Positions 6,564-14,418 of a stretch of DNA of 22,184 nucleotides are shown piece after piece; the first letter of the stretch is position 1, and each line of letters begins with the position of its first letter. This DNA comes from NIOZ-UU13 sp049287505 (GTDB lineage Bacteria; Planctomycetota; Phycisphaerae; Sedimentisphaerales; Anaerobacaceae): the NCBI GenBank assembly GCA_049287505.1, contig JBAQFY010000081.1:1-22184 (forward strand), read 5' to 3'. Under the pieces are notes generated by a model. The model was given only the letters and a program-made list of their open reading frames with translations, did no database searches and had not been told where the DNA came from. Made by a program: the position numbers and the translations under genes.

Positions 6564-7851
6564 CTGCCTTCTGTATCCTGATGCGCTTTATGCTTCTGGC
6601 CTCGGCCGAGGCAATAGTGAATTTCAGATTTTCAAAATCAAAGCTTTCCCCCGTCTTGGGGATATAGCCAAGACGCGAAAAGACGAAGCCGCCTATCGTC
6701 TCGTAATCTTCATCTTCGGGCAGATTCAATTCGAGCTGGTCGTTGATGTCGTCGATGTACGTTCTTGCGTCGGCCTCAATTGTGTTTTGGTCTATTTTTT
6801 TTATCGGTTCGGGCGGGGTCTCTTCGTATTCATCGGTTATTTCGCCGACAAGCTCTTCGAGAATGTCCTCTAAGGTAACGATGCCCGCCGTTCCGCCATA
6901 CTCATCCAGCACTACGGCTATATGCAGTTTTTGGTTTTGGAATTCGTGGAGCAATGCTCGCAACGGCTTGCTTTCAGGGACAAAATAAACATTTCTCATT
7001 TTATCGCGTAATTTGAACTCTGCGCCCGTTTTGCCTATCTCGGCCAGCAAGTCCTTGGCATAAACAAGACCGATTATGTTATCTATATTTCCCTCAAAAA
7101 CCGGAACACGGGTATGGCCGGCCATAGTAATAGTCTCCAGAACCTTTTGTAAATCAGAGTTGACTTCGACTGCTACGATATCGGTGCGAGGCGTCATAAT
7201 CTCATCGGCGGTGCTGCTGCTCAATTCTAATACGTTTTCAATCATCTCCTGCTCTTCTTCATCGAGCACGCCTTTGGTTCTGTGCTGCTCAAGGCCGGTC
7301 AAAAATTCCTCCTGTCTTTCTTCATGTTTTTCTTCAGGCGTTGTTTCGGTTACGCCGGCCAAGCGCCGGATGAAGCCGTCATATAATCTGAAGATATAAA
7401 GGACAGGTGCCGCTGCAATCGAAAATCCCGTCATTAGTCTGTACGTTCGGCTCAGAATTTTTTCCCCGGCGTATTTGGCCCAGGCATGAGGAATCGCCAG
7501 ACTGAATACGGAAAATATTGCCATCGCAACAATAAATGTAAGCAGATAGCTGATTCCGGTATGAGCAGCGTTTTTCCCCCCTCCGGGACCGGCAAAAACG
7601 GATACCAGCAGCAATAGTATGCTCATGTTGAAGATGAGTCGATATAAAGAGCACGTCAAAATCAGTTTTTCGGTGTTTTCTGCCAACTGCTCGGTGAGCT
7701 CTTCCGGATTTGTCTTTTTATTTGTCGTCCTGAACGCTTCCTGTAGTTTGACGTGTGAGAATGTTCGCAGAGCAATGGCATTGACGGAAAAGAACAACGT
7801 ACCGCCGGCAAGAAAACAAATCAGCAACACTGCTAAACCACTGTAGCTCAC
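6556..7851 (-). CDS. CNNM/CorC-type membrane protein with CBS pair
   Basis: This is a 431-residue inner-membrane protein of the HlyC/CorC (CNNM) family, linked to magnesium or cobalt transport. An N-terminal DUF21 region (about 1-165) contains three or four hydrophobic segments, near 5-28, 64-88, 100-122 and 138-156. An acidic linker (GVLDEEEQEMIENVLEL) leads to a CBS pair (about 216-338). The motifs are MTPRTDIVAVEV, HTRVPVFEG, GLVYAKDLL and DEYGGTAGIVTLEDILEELVGEI. A CorC_HlyC domain occupies about 350-431. The GTG start has AAAGGA nine bases upstream. E. coli ybeX encodes a soluble CorC homologue next to ybeY, so the context fits even though this version is membrane-anchored. About 210 bases with hairpins separate it from ybeY, so it may have its own promoter. 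The ion and direction of transport cannot be told from sequence. Confidence 0.9.
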   Translation of the reverse strand: MSYSGLAVLLICFLAGGTLFFSVNAIALRTFSHVKLQEAFRTTNKKTNPEELTEQLAENTEKLILTCSLYRLIFNMSILLLLVSVFAGPGGGKNAAHTGISYLLTFIVAMAIFSVFSLAIPHAWAKYAGEKILSRTYRLMTGFSIAAAPVLYIFRLYDGFIRRLAGVTETTPEEKHEERQEEFLTGLEQHRTKGVLDEEEQEMIENVLELSSSTADEIMTPRTDIVAVEVNSDLQKVLETITMAGHTRVPVFEGNIDNIIGLVYAKDLLAEIGKTGAEFKLRDKMRNVYFVPESKPLRALLHEFQNQKLHIAVVLDEYGGTAGIVTLEDILEELVGEITDEYEETPPEPIKKIDQNTIEADARTYIDDINDQLELNLPEDEDYETIGGFVFSRLGYIPKTGESFDFENLKFTIASAEARSIKRIRIQKAED

Positions 7852-7905
7852 TTTTTAATATCCTTTCAGCTCTACTCTACTAAGAATATCGAATGTCGAA
7901 CCATT

Positions 7906-7962
7906 CCCCACACGTAAGTGTGGGGTCTGCTCATCCTGTCCTCCACACATTTACATGTGTGG
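7906..7962. repeat. Two opposed hairpins between ybeY and corC
   Basis: CCCCACAC-GTAA-GTGTGGGG (7906-7925) and CCACACAT-TTAC-ATGTGTGG (7943-7962) are perfect 8-bp stems. Their tetraloops, GTAA and TTAC, are complementary, so they look like the same motif in opposite orientations. The remaining bases, to 8063, hold no gene. They contain a weaker palindrome near 8003-8036 (CTCGTCTCGGCGGAGCGAG). Confidence 0.55.
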
Positions 7963-8063
7963 TATCCGTACTATACTATTTCGAATTTAGTGCCCGTTTT
8001 GACTCGGCCACTCGTCTCGGCGGAGCGAGCCGGAGCAGGGAATCGAGACAGGTTTCTAATTTC

Positions 8064-8546
8064 TTATCGACTATTCGTATTATATACCAAACCGTAACCA
8101 AATTGTTGCAAAATCTCATCCTCCATTTCGTGCATTTTCCGGGCCTGGCTCTCTGTGGAGTCATCGAATCCGAGGTGGTGCAGCAGCCCGTGGGTTATAT
8201 AAAGAGCCAGCTCTGCTTCGCTTGAGTGGCCTCGTAACTTTGCCTGTCTGACGGCCATTTCGCCGTTGACAATCAGCTCGAGTGATTTGGGCGTCTGCGG
8301 CACCTCGTCATCGGACAAATCGAAACTTAAACAATCGGTAGTCGATTTGCTGTTCAGGAACTGGTTGTTTAATTTCCGGATTTGGGCATCGTCAACTATT
8401 GCAATACTAACTGCTGCTTTCGAGAGCTCAAAACGATTGCAGATGGCTTTGACCAATTTTCTAAGGTCGGGCGGACGAACCTCTATGTCTTTAAAATTTC
8501 TGGCGACGTGAACGGTTATCTCTTGGTCTTGTTTGGCAGATGCCAT
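8064..8546 (-). CDS. ybeY: Endoribonuclease / rRNA maturation factor YbeY
   Basis: YbeY is a metal-dependent RNase-like protein for 16S rRNA 3' end maturation and ribosome quality control. The 160 residues show the family pattern: IAIVDDAQIRKLN (about 48-60), the TDCLSF strand (70-75), GEMAV, and the metal site HGLLHHLGFDD (119-129). The family motif is HGxLHLxGYDH; here the third histidine is Asp129, still a possible ligand. The gene starts five bases after the PgpH-like gene ends, in the conserved phoH-HD-ybeY order, so translational coupling is likely. No strong ribosome binding site is seen. Confidence 0.93.
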   Translation of the reverse strand: MASAKQDQEITVHVARNFKDIEVRPPDLRKLVKAICNRFELSKAAVSIAIVDDAQIRKLNNQFLNSKSTTDCLSFDLSDDEVPQTPKSLELIVNGEMAVRQAKLRGHSSEAELALYITHGLLHHLGFDDSTESQARKMHEMEDEILQQFGYGLVYNTNSR

Positions 8547-8551
8547 AGTTG

Positions 8552-10111
8552 TTAATTGCTTTTTTTGGATTGCTCAGCTTGAGATTGGGCCTCTTCCGGC
8601 ACATCCGGTGCTTTGGGATATGCGATTCGACCGTGATAGTGCGCCGCAAGAGTTTTTGATATACTTGCCTCAATCTGGCTTAATTCCCGCAGAGACAGGT
8701 CGCATTCATCGAATTGGCCGTCCTGCAGACGTCTCATAGCCATAGTGTGCACGACTGCTTCCACTTTTACCGGCGTTACCTCCGGCAGACTCCTGACGGC
8801 GCCCTCTATCGTATCGGCTAACATTACAATCGCCGCTTCTTTTATTAGAGGTTTTGGCCCCGGATACCTGAATTCACTCTCGGAAGGCTCGTCAGTAGTT
8901 TTTCCTTTTGAGTTTTTCGTCTTTAATTTTTTGGCCTCGTGGTAAAAATGTTCGATTAATGTCGTACCGTGATGTGTCTCGATAAACTGCCGAAGCACGT
9001 TGGGCAAGCCGTATTCCTTGGCCATTTCTATTCCGTCTTTAACGTGACCGACGATAATCAATTGACTCATCGTAGGCGATAGCTCTTTATGCCGGCTTGC
9101 CGCGCCGATTTCATTTTCAATAAAATAGCTTGCCTTGTTAATTTTGCCGATGTCATGATAGTAAGCACCGACTCTGCACAAAAGACCATTGCGTCCGATT
9201 GCCTCGGCGGCAGCCTCGGCAATCGAACCTATCAACAAACTGTGACTGAACGTTCCGGGCGCTTCCATAGCAAGTTTCCTCAACAAAGGCTGATTCGCAT
9301 CGCTGTAGTCAAGAAGGGTCATACTTGTTGCTATGTGAAAGATTTTTTCGATTAGCGGAAGCAAACTCTGAATGAGCAGACCTACGAGGAAAGTAGCCCC
9401 CGCGTGATAGCCTGCATTACTGAAGACATCCCCCAGCGACAGCTTTTGGTCCAAATAGTCCAAACAGGCTAAGGAACCCGCCGTGAGAAATACCACCGCC
9501 GCTGCCAGGGTGCTGACTTGAAGCAGCTTCATTCTTGTACGGATTTCTCTCAACGAAAAACAGCACGTAAGAGCACCGGCGAACATCGTCAAAAACAGGT
9601 TCATTCCTGTCAGTTGATATTCGTTAATTGTTCCTGTGGCAAGACTGCCGAGCAGACAATAAAACACAATCATACCTATCGCAAAACGCTGGTTATAAGC
9701 GATTGTCAAGATAATGGCCGCAGTAACAGCGCTTCCGGTGGCACCGGAGGTATGGTTGAACAACAAAGCGATAACTTTGGTTGCTGCCAACAGCAAAATA
9801 AATAAGCCGACCAGTGCCAGCGCTCTGGCGTGGTTTACTATTATTCGCTTTTGGTAGTGGTGAATATAGAAAGCTATAGCAAGACAGATTAGTAATACTA
9901 TTATCGTTGTTAACAGCATGTCGAAGTAATGGACCTGCTGGATTAGCTCAAAAGTTAAAATAGGAACACAGAGCACCACGAAAAGACACCACAGCAGAAT
10001 AGAGATTAGGGAATCGGTGTCGAGCAGGAGGCTTATTCGCGAAAAACGCTCGGCAGATATATTCTTGCGTACCTGAATTCGACGCGGACTTATTTTCTTC
10101 CAAAACGGCAT
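8552..10111 (-). CDS. 7TM-HD family phosphodiesterase, PgpH-like, lacking the ectodomain
   Basis: This 519-residue membrane protein probably hydrolyses cyclic di-AMP, as PgpH/YqfF does in Firmicutes. About seven hydrophobic segments lie between residues 35 and 255. A cytoplasmic HD domain follows, with His290 in GTFSHSLLIG, His319-Asp320 in YYHDIGKINK, His356 in GHVKDG and His380-His381 in ETHHGT; DTIEGAVRSL gives the last conserved Asp. PgpH proteins are typically about 700 residues with an extracellular 7TMR-HDED domain after a first helix; that domain is absent here. A KTKNSKGK stretch before YPGPKP is a family-variable loop. Its ATG directly follows the TAG of phoH. The c-di-AMP substrate is inferred from family and neighbours, not shown. 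Confidence 0.87.
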   Translation of the reverse strand: MPFWKKISPRRIQVRKNISAERFSRISLLLDTDSLISILLWCLFVVLCVPILTFELIQQVHYFDMLLTTIIVLLICLAIAFYIHHYQKRIIVNHARALALVGLFILLLAATKVIALLFNHTSGATGSAVTAAIILTIAYNQRFAIGMIVFYCLLGSLATGTINEYQLTGMNLFLTMFAGALTCCFSLREIRTRMKLLQVSTLAAAVVFLTAGSLACLDYLDQKLSLGDVFSNAGYHAGATFLVGLLIQSLLPLIEKIFHIATSMTLLDYSDANQPLLRKLAMEAPGTFSHSLLIGSIAEAAAEAIGRNGLLCRVGAYYHDIGKINKASYFIENEIGAASRHKELSPTMSQLIIVGHVKDGIEMAKEYGLPNVLRQFIETHHGTTLIEHFYHEAKKLKTKNSKGKTTDEPSESEFRYPGPKPLIKEAAIVMLADTIEGAVRSLPEVTPVKVEAVVHTMAMRRLQDGQFDECDLSLRELSQIEASISKTLAAHYHGRIAYPKAPDVPEEAQSQAEQSKKSN

Positions 10112-11062
10112 CTATTTATCCTGAGCGGCTTTTGTTTTTTTCTTGTAAGCCTGCACAATATTCTGAACCAGTCGATGTCGCACTATATCTCTCTGGTTTA
10201 ATTCTACGCAACCTATTCCTTTGATTCGTCGCAATAATTTAATTGCTTCGACCATTCCGCTTTTCTGGCCTGGTTCGAGGTCAATTTGTGTTATATCACC
10301 TGTTATTATCATTTTCGAGCCATGTCCCAGTCTTGTCAAGACCATCAGCATCTGCAGAGCGGACGTGTTTTGGGCCTCGTCGCAGATAACAGCTGCTTCG
10401 TTTAACGTCCGGCCGCGCATAAAGGCAAGCGGAATTATCTCAATAATATCCAGCTCCATAAATTTCTTCATCAGGGCAAAGTCCATCATATCTTCGAGCG
10501 CATCGAACAAAGGGCGAAGATACGGATTTACCTTTGCCTGGATATCACCCGGTAAAAAACCGAGCTTCTCACCTGCCTCCACGGCGGGACGGGCAAGTAC
10601 AATTCTCCTGATTTGCTTTTTCTTTAGCATGGAGACAGCAATTGCGACGGCCAGGTATGTTTTACCCGTCCCGGCGGGCCCTATGCAAAAAGTAAGGTCG
10701 TTGGCCAACATCGTTTTGATGTATTTTAGCTGTCCTTTCGTGGAAGGTTCGATAGCCTTTTTGTGAGAATAGACAAAAACGGCTTCGCCGGTCTCAGGAG
10801 CGCCGTGTGAATCGTCTTCGGTTATAAAAGCAGTTACATTTGCAGCGCTCATCGAGTGGCGTTTGAGAAGCTGCTTTTGCATCTTGTCGATGACCTCAAT
10901 GGCCTTATTTACGTCTTTCTCTTTGCCCCTGATTATTAAATTGCTCTGCCTGGCCGTAATTTGCACCCCCAGCGATTCCCGCAAAAGCCGAAGGTAACTG
11001 TCGGCAGGGCCAAACAGTTCAAGCTGCCTGTCGGTTGGATCTAATTGTATCGTAACTTCCAA
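10112..11062 (-). CDS. phoH: PhoH-family ATPase
   Basis: This cytosolic P-loop ATPase of the PhoH/YbeZ family is a YbeY partner, probably an RNA helicase-like factor in rRNA processing or decay. The 316 residues include a small N-terminal KH-like region (about 1-70). The PhoH ATPase follows, with Walker A GPAGTGKT (128-135), ARPAVEAGEKLGFLPG (157-172), PLAFMRGRTL, Walker B VICDEAQN (225-232), and the TGDITQID sensor (254-261). The start is TTG at 11062, with GAGGAGAG a few bases upstream. No better start fits the family N-terminus. The stop adjoins the next gene's ATG, and cdsA ends nine bases before the start, so all are in one transcript. Confidence 0.94.
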   Translation of the reverse strand: MEVTIQLDPTDRQLELFGPADSYLRLLRESLGVQITARQSNLIIRGKEKDVNKAIEVIDKMQKQLLKRHSMSAANVTAFITEDDSHGAPETGEAVFVYSHKKAIEPSTKGQLKYIKTMLANDLTFCIGPAGTGKTYLAVAIAVSMLKKKQIRRIVLARPAVEAGEKLGFLPGDIQAKVNPYLRPLFDALEDMMDFALMKKFMELDIIEIIPLAFMRGRTLNEAAVICDEAQNTSALQMLMVLTRLGHGSKMIITGDITQIDLEPGQKSGMVEAIKLLRRIKGIGCVELNQRDIVRHRLVQNIVQAYKKKTKAAQDK

Positions 11063-11071
11063 AGCTCTCCT

Positions 11072-11947
11072 CTATCGAATGCTTAACATAAAGAACAAAT
11101 ACCCGAACGGTGCCGCTACCAAAAGCGAATCGATTATATCTAATATTCCGCCGAAGCCCGGCACATTTTTTGACGAATCTTTTTGCTCAGCGTCCCGCTT
11201 CATCATAGACTCGACCAAATCCCCAATCTGCCCGATAAATGCAAAACACAGGCCAAAGACTGCCGCTAACCACCAGACCATTATATCACAACTCACCGCA
11301 AAACCAATAGCGACTATCACCGCGGCCCCAACGGCACCGGCCATTCCTTCCCAGCTTTTTAAGGGGCTGATTTTGGGCGAAAATCTATGCTTTCCAAAAG
11401 AAGCTCCAATTGCATAAGCCCCTATATCGGCAAATTTTATGACAAAAACAAACATAAGCAGAGGCCAAAGGCCAAGCTCGAGCCGAATCGCCACAAGGAA
11501 GCTGCTCAAAAGTCCTAAATACAAAATCGAAAAATAATTCGCTCCGCAATTAGCTAACACCCCTGAAGTCCCATAACTTATATATTGGTATAAAAGCAAC
11601 GACAACAGCACGAGGACCGAGAGAAAAATTAGATAAGTTTCAGGCCGAATTAGTAAAAACTGATGCCAATATTCCTGCTGCCAGTACCGATAAGTGGCGA
11701 ACAAAATCGAGGCAATAGTTGAAACAGTGATAAAAATCTTCAGGTTTTTGGCTGCTGCGAGTTTCGAGAGCTCGAGCTGAGCCGGGATTGCCAGCAAAGC
11801 GATAAGGATACAAAGGACTGTTCCCTGTATTGGTTTATCGTCGGCTATTGAAGCGGTCAGAGAGCCATCCAGCCAGCCGTCGAAAATGACAACAGCCGTG
11901 AAAAACGCCGTCATCAATGTTCCAAAAAGCAACCTGTATCTGAGCAT
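11072..11947 (-). CDS. cdsA: Phosphatidate cytidylyltransferase
   Basis: CdsA makes CDP-diacylglycerol from CTP and phosphatidic acid, the branch point of phospholipid synthesis. The 291-residue integral membrane protein has about eight hydrophobic segments. The C-terminal family signature is at 247-273: S-M-M-K-R-D-A-E-Q-K-D-S-S-K, then VPGFGGILDIID. The usual DR after the GG motif is DI here, while both flanking aspartates remain. FADIGAYAIG and SPLKSWEG (195-201) are also conserved. uppS lies upstream, separated by about 275 bases of repeats; uppS-cdsA is the common order. The product likely feeds PgpA (20489) through phosphatidylglycerophosphate. Confidence 0.93.
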   Translation of the reverse strand: MLRYRLLFGTLMTAFFTAVVIFDGWLDGSLTASIADDKPIQGTVLCILIALLAIPAQLELSKLAAAKNLKIFITVSTIASILFATYRYWQQEYWHQFLLIRPETYLIFLSVLVLLSLLLYQYISYGTSGVLANCGANYFSILYLGLLSSFLVAIRLELGLWPLLMFVFVIKFADIGAYAIGASFGKHRFSPKISPLKSWEGMAGAVGAAVIVAIGFAVSCDIMVWWLAAVFGLCFAFIGQIGDLVESMMKRDAEQKDSSKNVPGFGGILDIIDSLLVAAPFGYLFFMLSIR

Positions 11948-11980
11948 AATTTCTTATATTTTGCCGGTGCGTTTATAACT

Positions 11981-12101
11981 AGTTCCTGTTGCGGATAGAG
12001 CATTTGTCATTCCCGCGGAAGCGGGAATCCAGTTTTTTCGCTCTGGACCCCTGCTTTCGCAGGGGTGACATCGTCGGTTTTCGCTTTCCGCAACAGATAC
12101 T
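11981..12101. repeat. MITE-like nested palindromic element
   Basis: Outer inverted repeats are AGTTCCTGTTGCGGATAGAG (11981-12000) and GCTTTCCGCAACAGATACT (12083-12101), sharing CTGTTGCGGA. Inside are two 27-base units in opposite orientation, 12006-12032 (stem ATTCCCGC/GCGGGAAT) and 12043-12069 (stem CCCCTGC/GCAGGGG). Both are framed by GTCA...CCAG. The stem sequences differ but base-pairing is kept. No coding capacity. It resembles short non-autonomous palindromic elements found in many bacteria. Confidence 0.65.
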
Positions 12102-12112
12102 ACCTAAATGAT

Positions 12113-12190
12113 GATACCAGAGTATCAGGACATCAGGTTGCAGGATACCAGGGTATCAGGAGCAGTTACGATTAACCTGATACCCTGATA
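12113..12190. repeat. GATACCAGGGTATCAGG repeats and hairpin after uppS
   Basis: GATACCAG(A/G)GTATCAGG occurs at 12113-12129 and 12144-12160, 31 bases apart. AGGGTATCAGG (12150-12160) can pair perfectly with CCTGATACCCT (12176-12186). It lies between uppS and cdsA. Without a T-run it is more likely a word-like dispersed repeat than a terminator. Confidence 0.55.
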
Positions 12191-12222
12191 ATGATTTACT
12201 CATTTACTCGTCCAATCATAGC

Positions 12223-12981
12223 TTATTTGATAGTGCCGAAACGTCGTGTACGTTTTGCGTAGGCCAGTATTGCTTTTTCCAGAGACGATTTTTTGAAATC
12301 CGGCCAAAGTGTTTTTGTAACGTAGAATTCGCTGTATGAGATTTGCCAGAGCAGAAAGTTACTGATTCTCATTTCGTTTGCCGTCCGAATCAAAAGGTCA
12401 GGCTCGGCAAGTCCTTCGGTGTATAGATGTCGGCTTACACATTGCTCGTCGATATCTCTTAGCTTCAATTTGCCGTTTTTGTATTCTTTTGCGATTTTTT
12501 GGGTTGCATCAACGATTTCTACTCTACCGCCGTAGTTTAGTGCCAAGGCAAGTATCATACCGGCATTAGAGCTGGTCATTTCCATTGTTTTTCTAAGCTC
12601 ATTTTGTACCGGGTCGGGAAGACCAGCCAATCGCCCGAGGTGGACCAGCTTAACATTATTCTTCATCAGCGTAGAACGAATCTGAATAAGGTATTGAGTG
12701 TACAGATGCATAAGCGAGCTGACCTCCGCTTTGGGTCTCTTCCAGTTTTCTATGCTGAACGAATATAAAGTCAGAGATTCGATACCAAAATCAACGCAGC
12801 ATTGTGCTATTTTCTCAACTGTTTTTCCGCCCTGGCGATGCCCATCAACTCGCAGCAGACCTTTTTTCTTTGCCCATCGGCCATTGCCGTCCATAATGAT
12901 GGCAATATGGCGGGGCATCTGGTCGGGCGTTAGACCAAGATGCCTGGCGGTTTTCTTAAGTTTCTCTTCGGGCTTCTTCAT
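12223..12981 (-). CDS. uppS: Isoprenyl (undecaprenyl) diphosphate synthase
   Basis: UppS elongates farnesyl diphosphate with isopentenyl diphosphate, in cis, to the lipid carrier for cell wall polymers. The 252 residues match the family. Catalytic Asp31 lies in IIMDGNGRWA (28-37), followed by RVDGHRQGG (44-52), SFSIENWKRP (74-83), and the isopentenyl-diphosphate site RTANEMRISNFLLWQ (199-213), where most homologues read RTSGE. YSEFYV and WPDF end the core. The ATG start has no clear ribosome binding site. An 80-base inverted repeat (12991-13070) fills the gap to purA upstream. Confidence 0.94.
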   Translation of the reverse strand: MKKPEEKLKKTARHLGLTPDQMPRHIAIIMDGNGRWAKKKGLLRVDGHRQGGKTVEKIAQCCVDFGIESLTLYSFSIENWKRPKAEVSSLMHLYTQYLIQIRSTLMKNNVKLVHLGRLAGLPDPVQNELRKTMEMTSSNAGMILALALNYGGRVEIVDATQKIAKEYKNGKLKLRDIDEQCVSRHLYTEGLAEPDLLIRTANEMRISNFLLWQISYSEFYVTKTLWPDFKKSSLEKAILAYAKRTRRFGTIK

Positions 12982-12990
12982 TAACTAAAA

Positions 12991-13070
12991 AACTTAAAAG
13001 TAAAACCGAAAAACCATAGCAAAAAATTCTCGATTCTTGCGCTATGGTGTTTCGTTTTCAGCTTTTAGTT
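12991..13070. repeat. Long imperfect inverted repeat between purA and uppS
   Basis: Arms 12991-13020 and 13041-13070 pair over about 30 positions with few mismatches. The inner 8 bp (ACCATAGC / GCTATGGT) are perfect, around a 20-base loop. The structure begins a few bases after the purA stop and ends about ten bases before the uppS start. As RNA it would form a long stem at the purA 3' end. It could be a terminator-attenuator, an RNase processing site, or a mobile palindrome. Confidence 0.65.
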
Positions 13071-13074
13071 GCTA

Positions 13075-14349
13075 TTACCTGAATATTGTCTGACTTCGTT
13101 TTGGTCCCACGCCAATGATTGTGATTGGTTTGCCAATTTCCTCTTCGATTCGGCAAATATAGTCTTGGGCGTTAGTAGGCAAATCGTGAAAATCCTTTAC
13201 TGCGCTTATCTCTTCATCCCATCCGGGGACTGTTTCGTAAACGGCACTCGCCTGTGATAGTCTGTCTGTATTTGCCGGGAAGAAGGTTTTTTCTGTTCCA
13301 TTGATTTTGTATGCCCTGCAAATCTTTAATTCTTTCAGGCCGGTAAGAGTATCCAGGTGCATCATTGCTACCAAATCTATAGCGCCGATAGTTACGGCGT
13401 ACGATACGGCTACGGCATCGAACCATCCGCATCGCCGCGGACGCCCCGTTGTCGTGCCGTATTCGTTCCCTTTATCACGGATGTACTGGCCTGTCTCGTT
13501 GTCCTGCTCGGTGGGGAATGGGCCGGCACCGACTCTTGTCGTGTACGCCTTGACGATACCAATAAATTTATCAACCCGTTTGGCTGGCACACCACAGCCG
13601 GCGGGCATGCCGAGCGAACTCGAGTTCGAGCTGGTCACAAATGGAAAAGTGCCGTGGTCAAGGTCCAGCAGTGAGCCTTGTGCGCCCTCAAAAAGGATGG
13701 ATTTGCCGTTCGCAATTGCTCTGTGCAGATATTCGGTCGTATCTGTTATAAAGGGCAATAACCTCTCGGCATAAGATTTACACTTTTCGAAGATTTCATC
13801 GGCACTAATCGGCGCAGCATCATAAACAGCCCCGAAGATCTTGTTTTTATATTCCACGATGGTTTGAAGCTTCGCTTTGAGCGCCTCCAGGTTTCTCAAA
13901 TCGGACATACGGACCGTATAGCTTCTGCCGACCTTATCGGCATAGCACGGCCCAATGCCGCGAATCGTCGTACCGAGTTTGTTTTTCCCGAGAGATTCTT
14001 CGCGTAGCTGGTCCTCTTTTTTGTGATAATCCAGCACAACATGAGCATTTTCGCTTATAAAAAGCCGGCCATCTAAGGAAATATCTTTTTCACTGATTTT
14101 TTCAATTTCGTCTATCAGGACATCGGGGTCGAGAACCACCCCATTTGCGATTACACAAATTGTATCCGGTCTGATTGAACCACTGGGCAATAGGTGCAGA
14201 GCGAACCTGCTGTCGCCTACGACAACCGTATGGCCGGCATTGGCACCGCCGTTGTATCGCACGACAATATCGCTCTGCCCGGCAAGGATATCGACAACCT
14301 TGCCTTTGCCTTCATCACCCCATTGTAATCCCACAACGCAACGATTCAT
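13075..14349 (-). CDS. purA: Adenylosuccinate synthetase
   Basis: PurA joins IMP and aspartate using GTP, the first committed step to AMP. The 424 residues match the family length. The P-loop is GLQWGDEGKGKVVD (7-20) with catalytic Asp12, and His40 sits in NAGHT. Further motifs are GTTIRGIGPCYADK, SILFEGAQGSLLDLDHGTFPFVTSS, TTTGRPRRCGW (the aspartate and IMP loop) and the terminal guanine site GPKRSQTI (about 415-422). AGGG lies upstream of the ATG at a fair distance. It is preceded by the 161-residue membrane protein gene and followed by uppS on the same strand. Confidence 0.96.
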   Translation of the reverse strand: MNRCVVGLQWGDEGKGKVVDILAGQSDIVVRYNGGANAGHTVVVGDSRFALHLLPSGSIRPDTICVIANGVVLDPDVLIDEIEKISEKDISLDGRLFISENAHVVLDYHKKEDQLREESLGKNKLGTTIRGIGPCYADKVGRSYTVRMSDLRNLEALKAKLQTIVEYKNKIFGAVYDAAPISADEIFEKCKSYAERLLPFITDTTEYLHRAIANGKSILFEGAQGSLLDLDHGTFPFVTSSNSSSLGMPAGCGVPAKRVDKFIGIVKAYTTRVGAGPFPTEQDNETGQYIRDKGNEYGTTTGRPRRCGWFDAVAVSYAVTIGAIDLVAMMHLDTLTGLKELKICRAYKINGTEKTFFPANTDRLSQASAVYETVPGWDEEISAVKDFHDLPTNAQDYICRIEEEIGKPITIIGVGPKRSQTIFR

Positions 14350-14393
14350 TTGTATCCGTCCCTTTAAAGTGCCGCTAAATCAAAATGCACAAT

Positions 14394-14410
14394 GCATAAG
14401 CTCCTTATGC
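14394..14410. repeat. GCATAAG-CTC-CTTATGC hairpin upstream of purA
   Basis: A perfect 7-bp stem with a 3-base loop lies between the purA start and the upstream stop codon. It sits in word-like sequence (ATGCACAATGCATAAG). No function is assigned. Confidence 0.45.
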
Positions 14411-14418
14411 TCCTGTCC

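Noticed and set aside
10221..10766. Open frame on the plus strand opposite phoH
   Set aside because: It mirrors the phoH codons; the PhoH motifs on the other strand are unmistakable.
13301..13774. Open frames on the plus strand opposite purA
   Set aside because: Shadow of purA, with no signal of its own.
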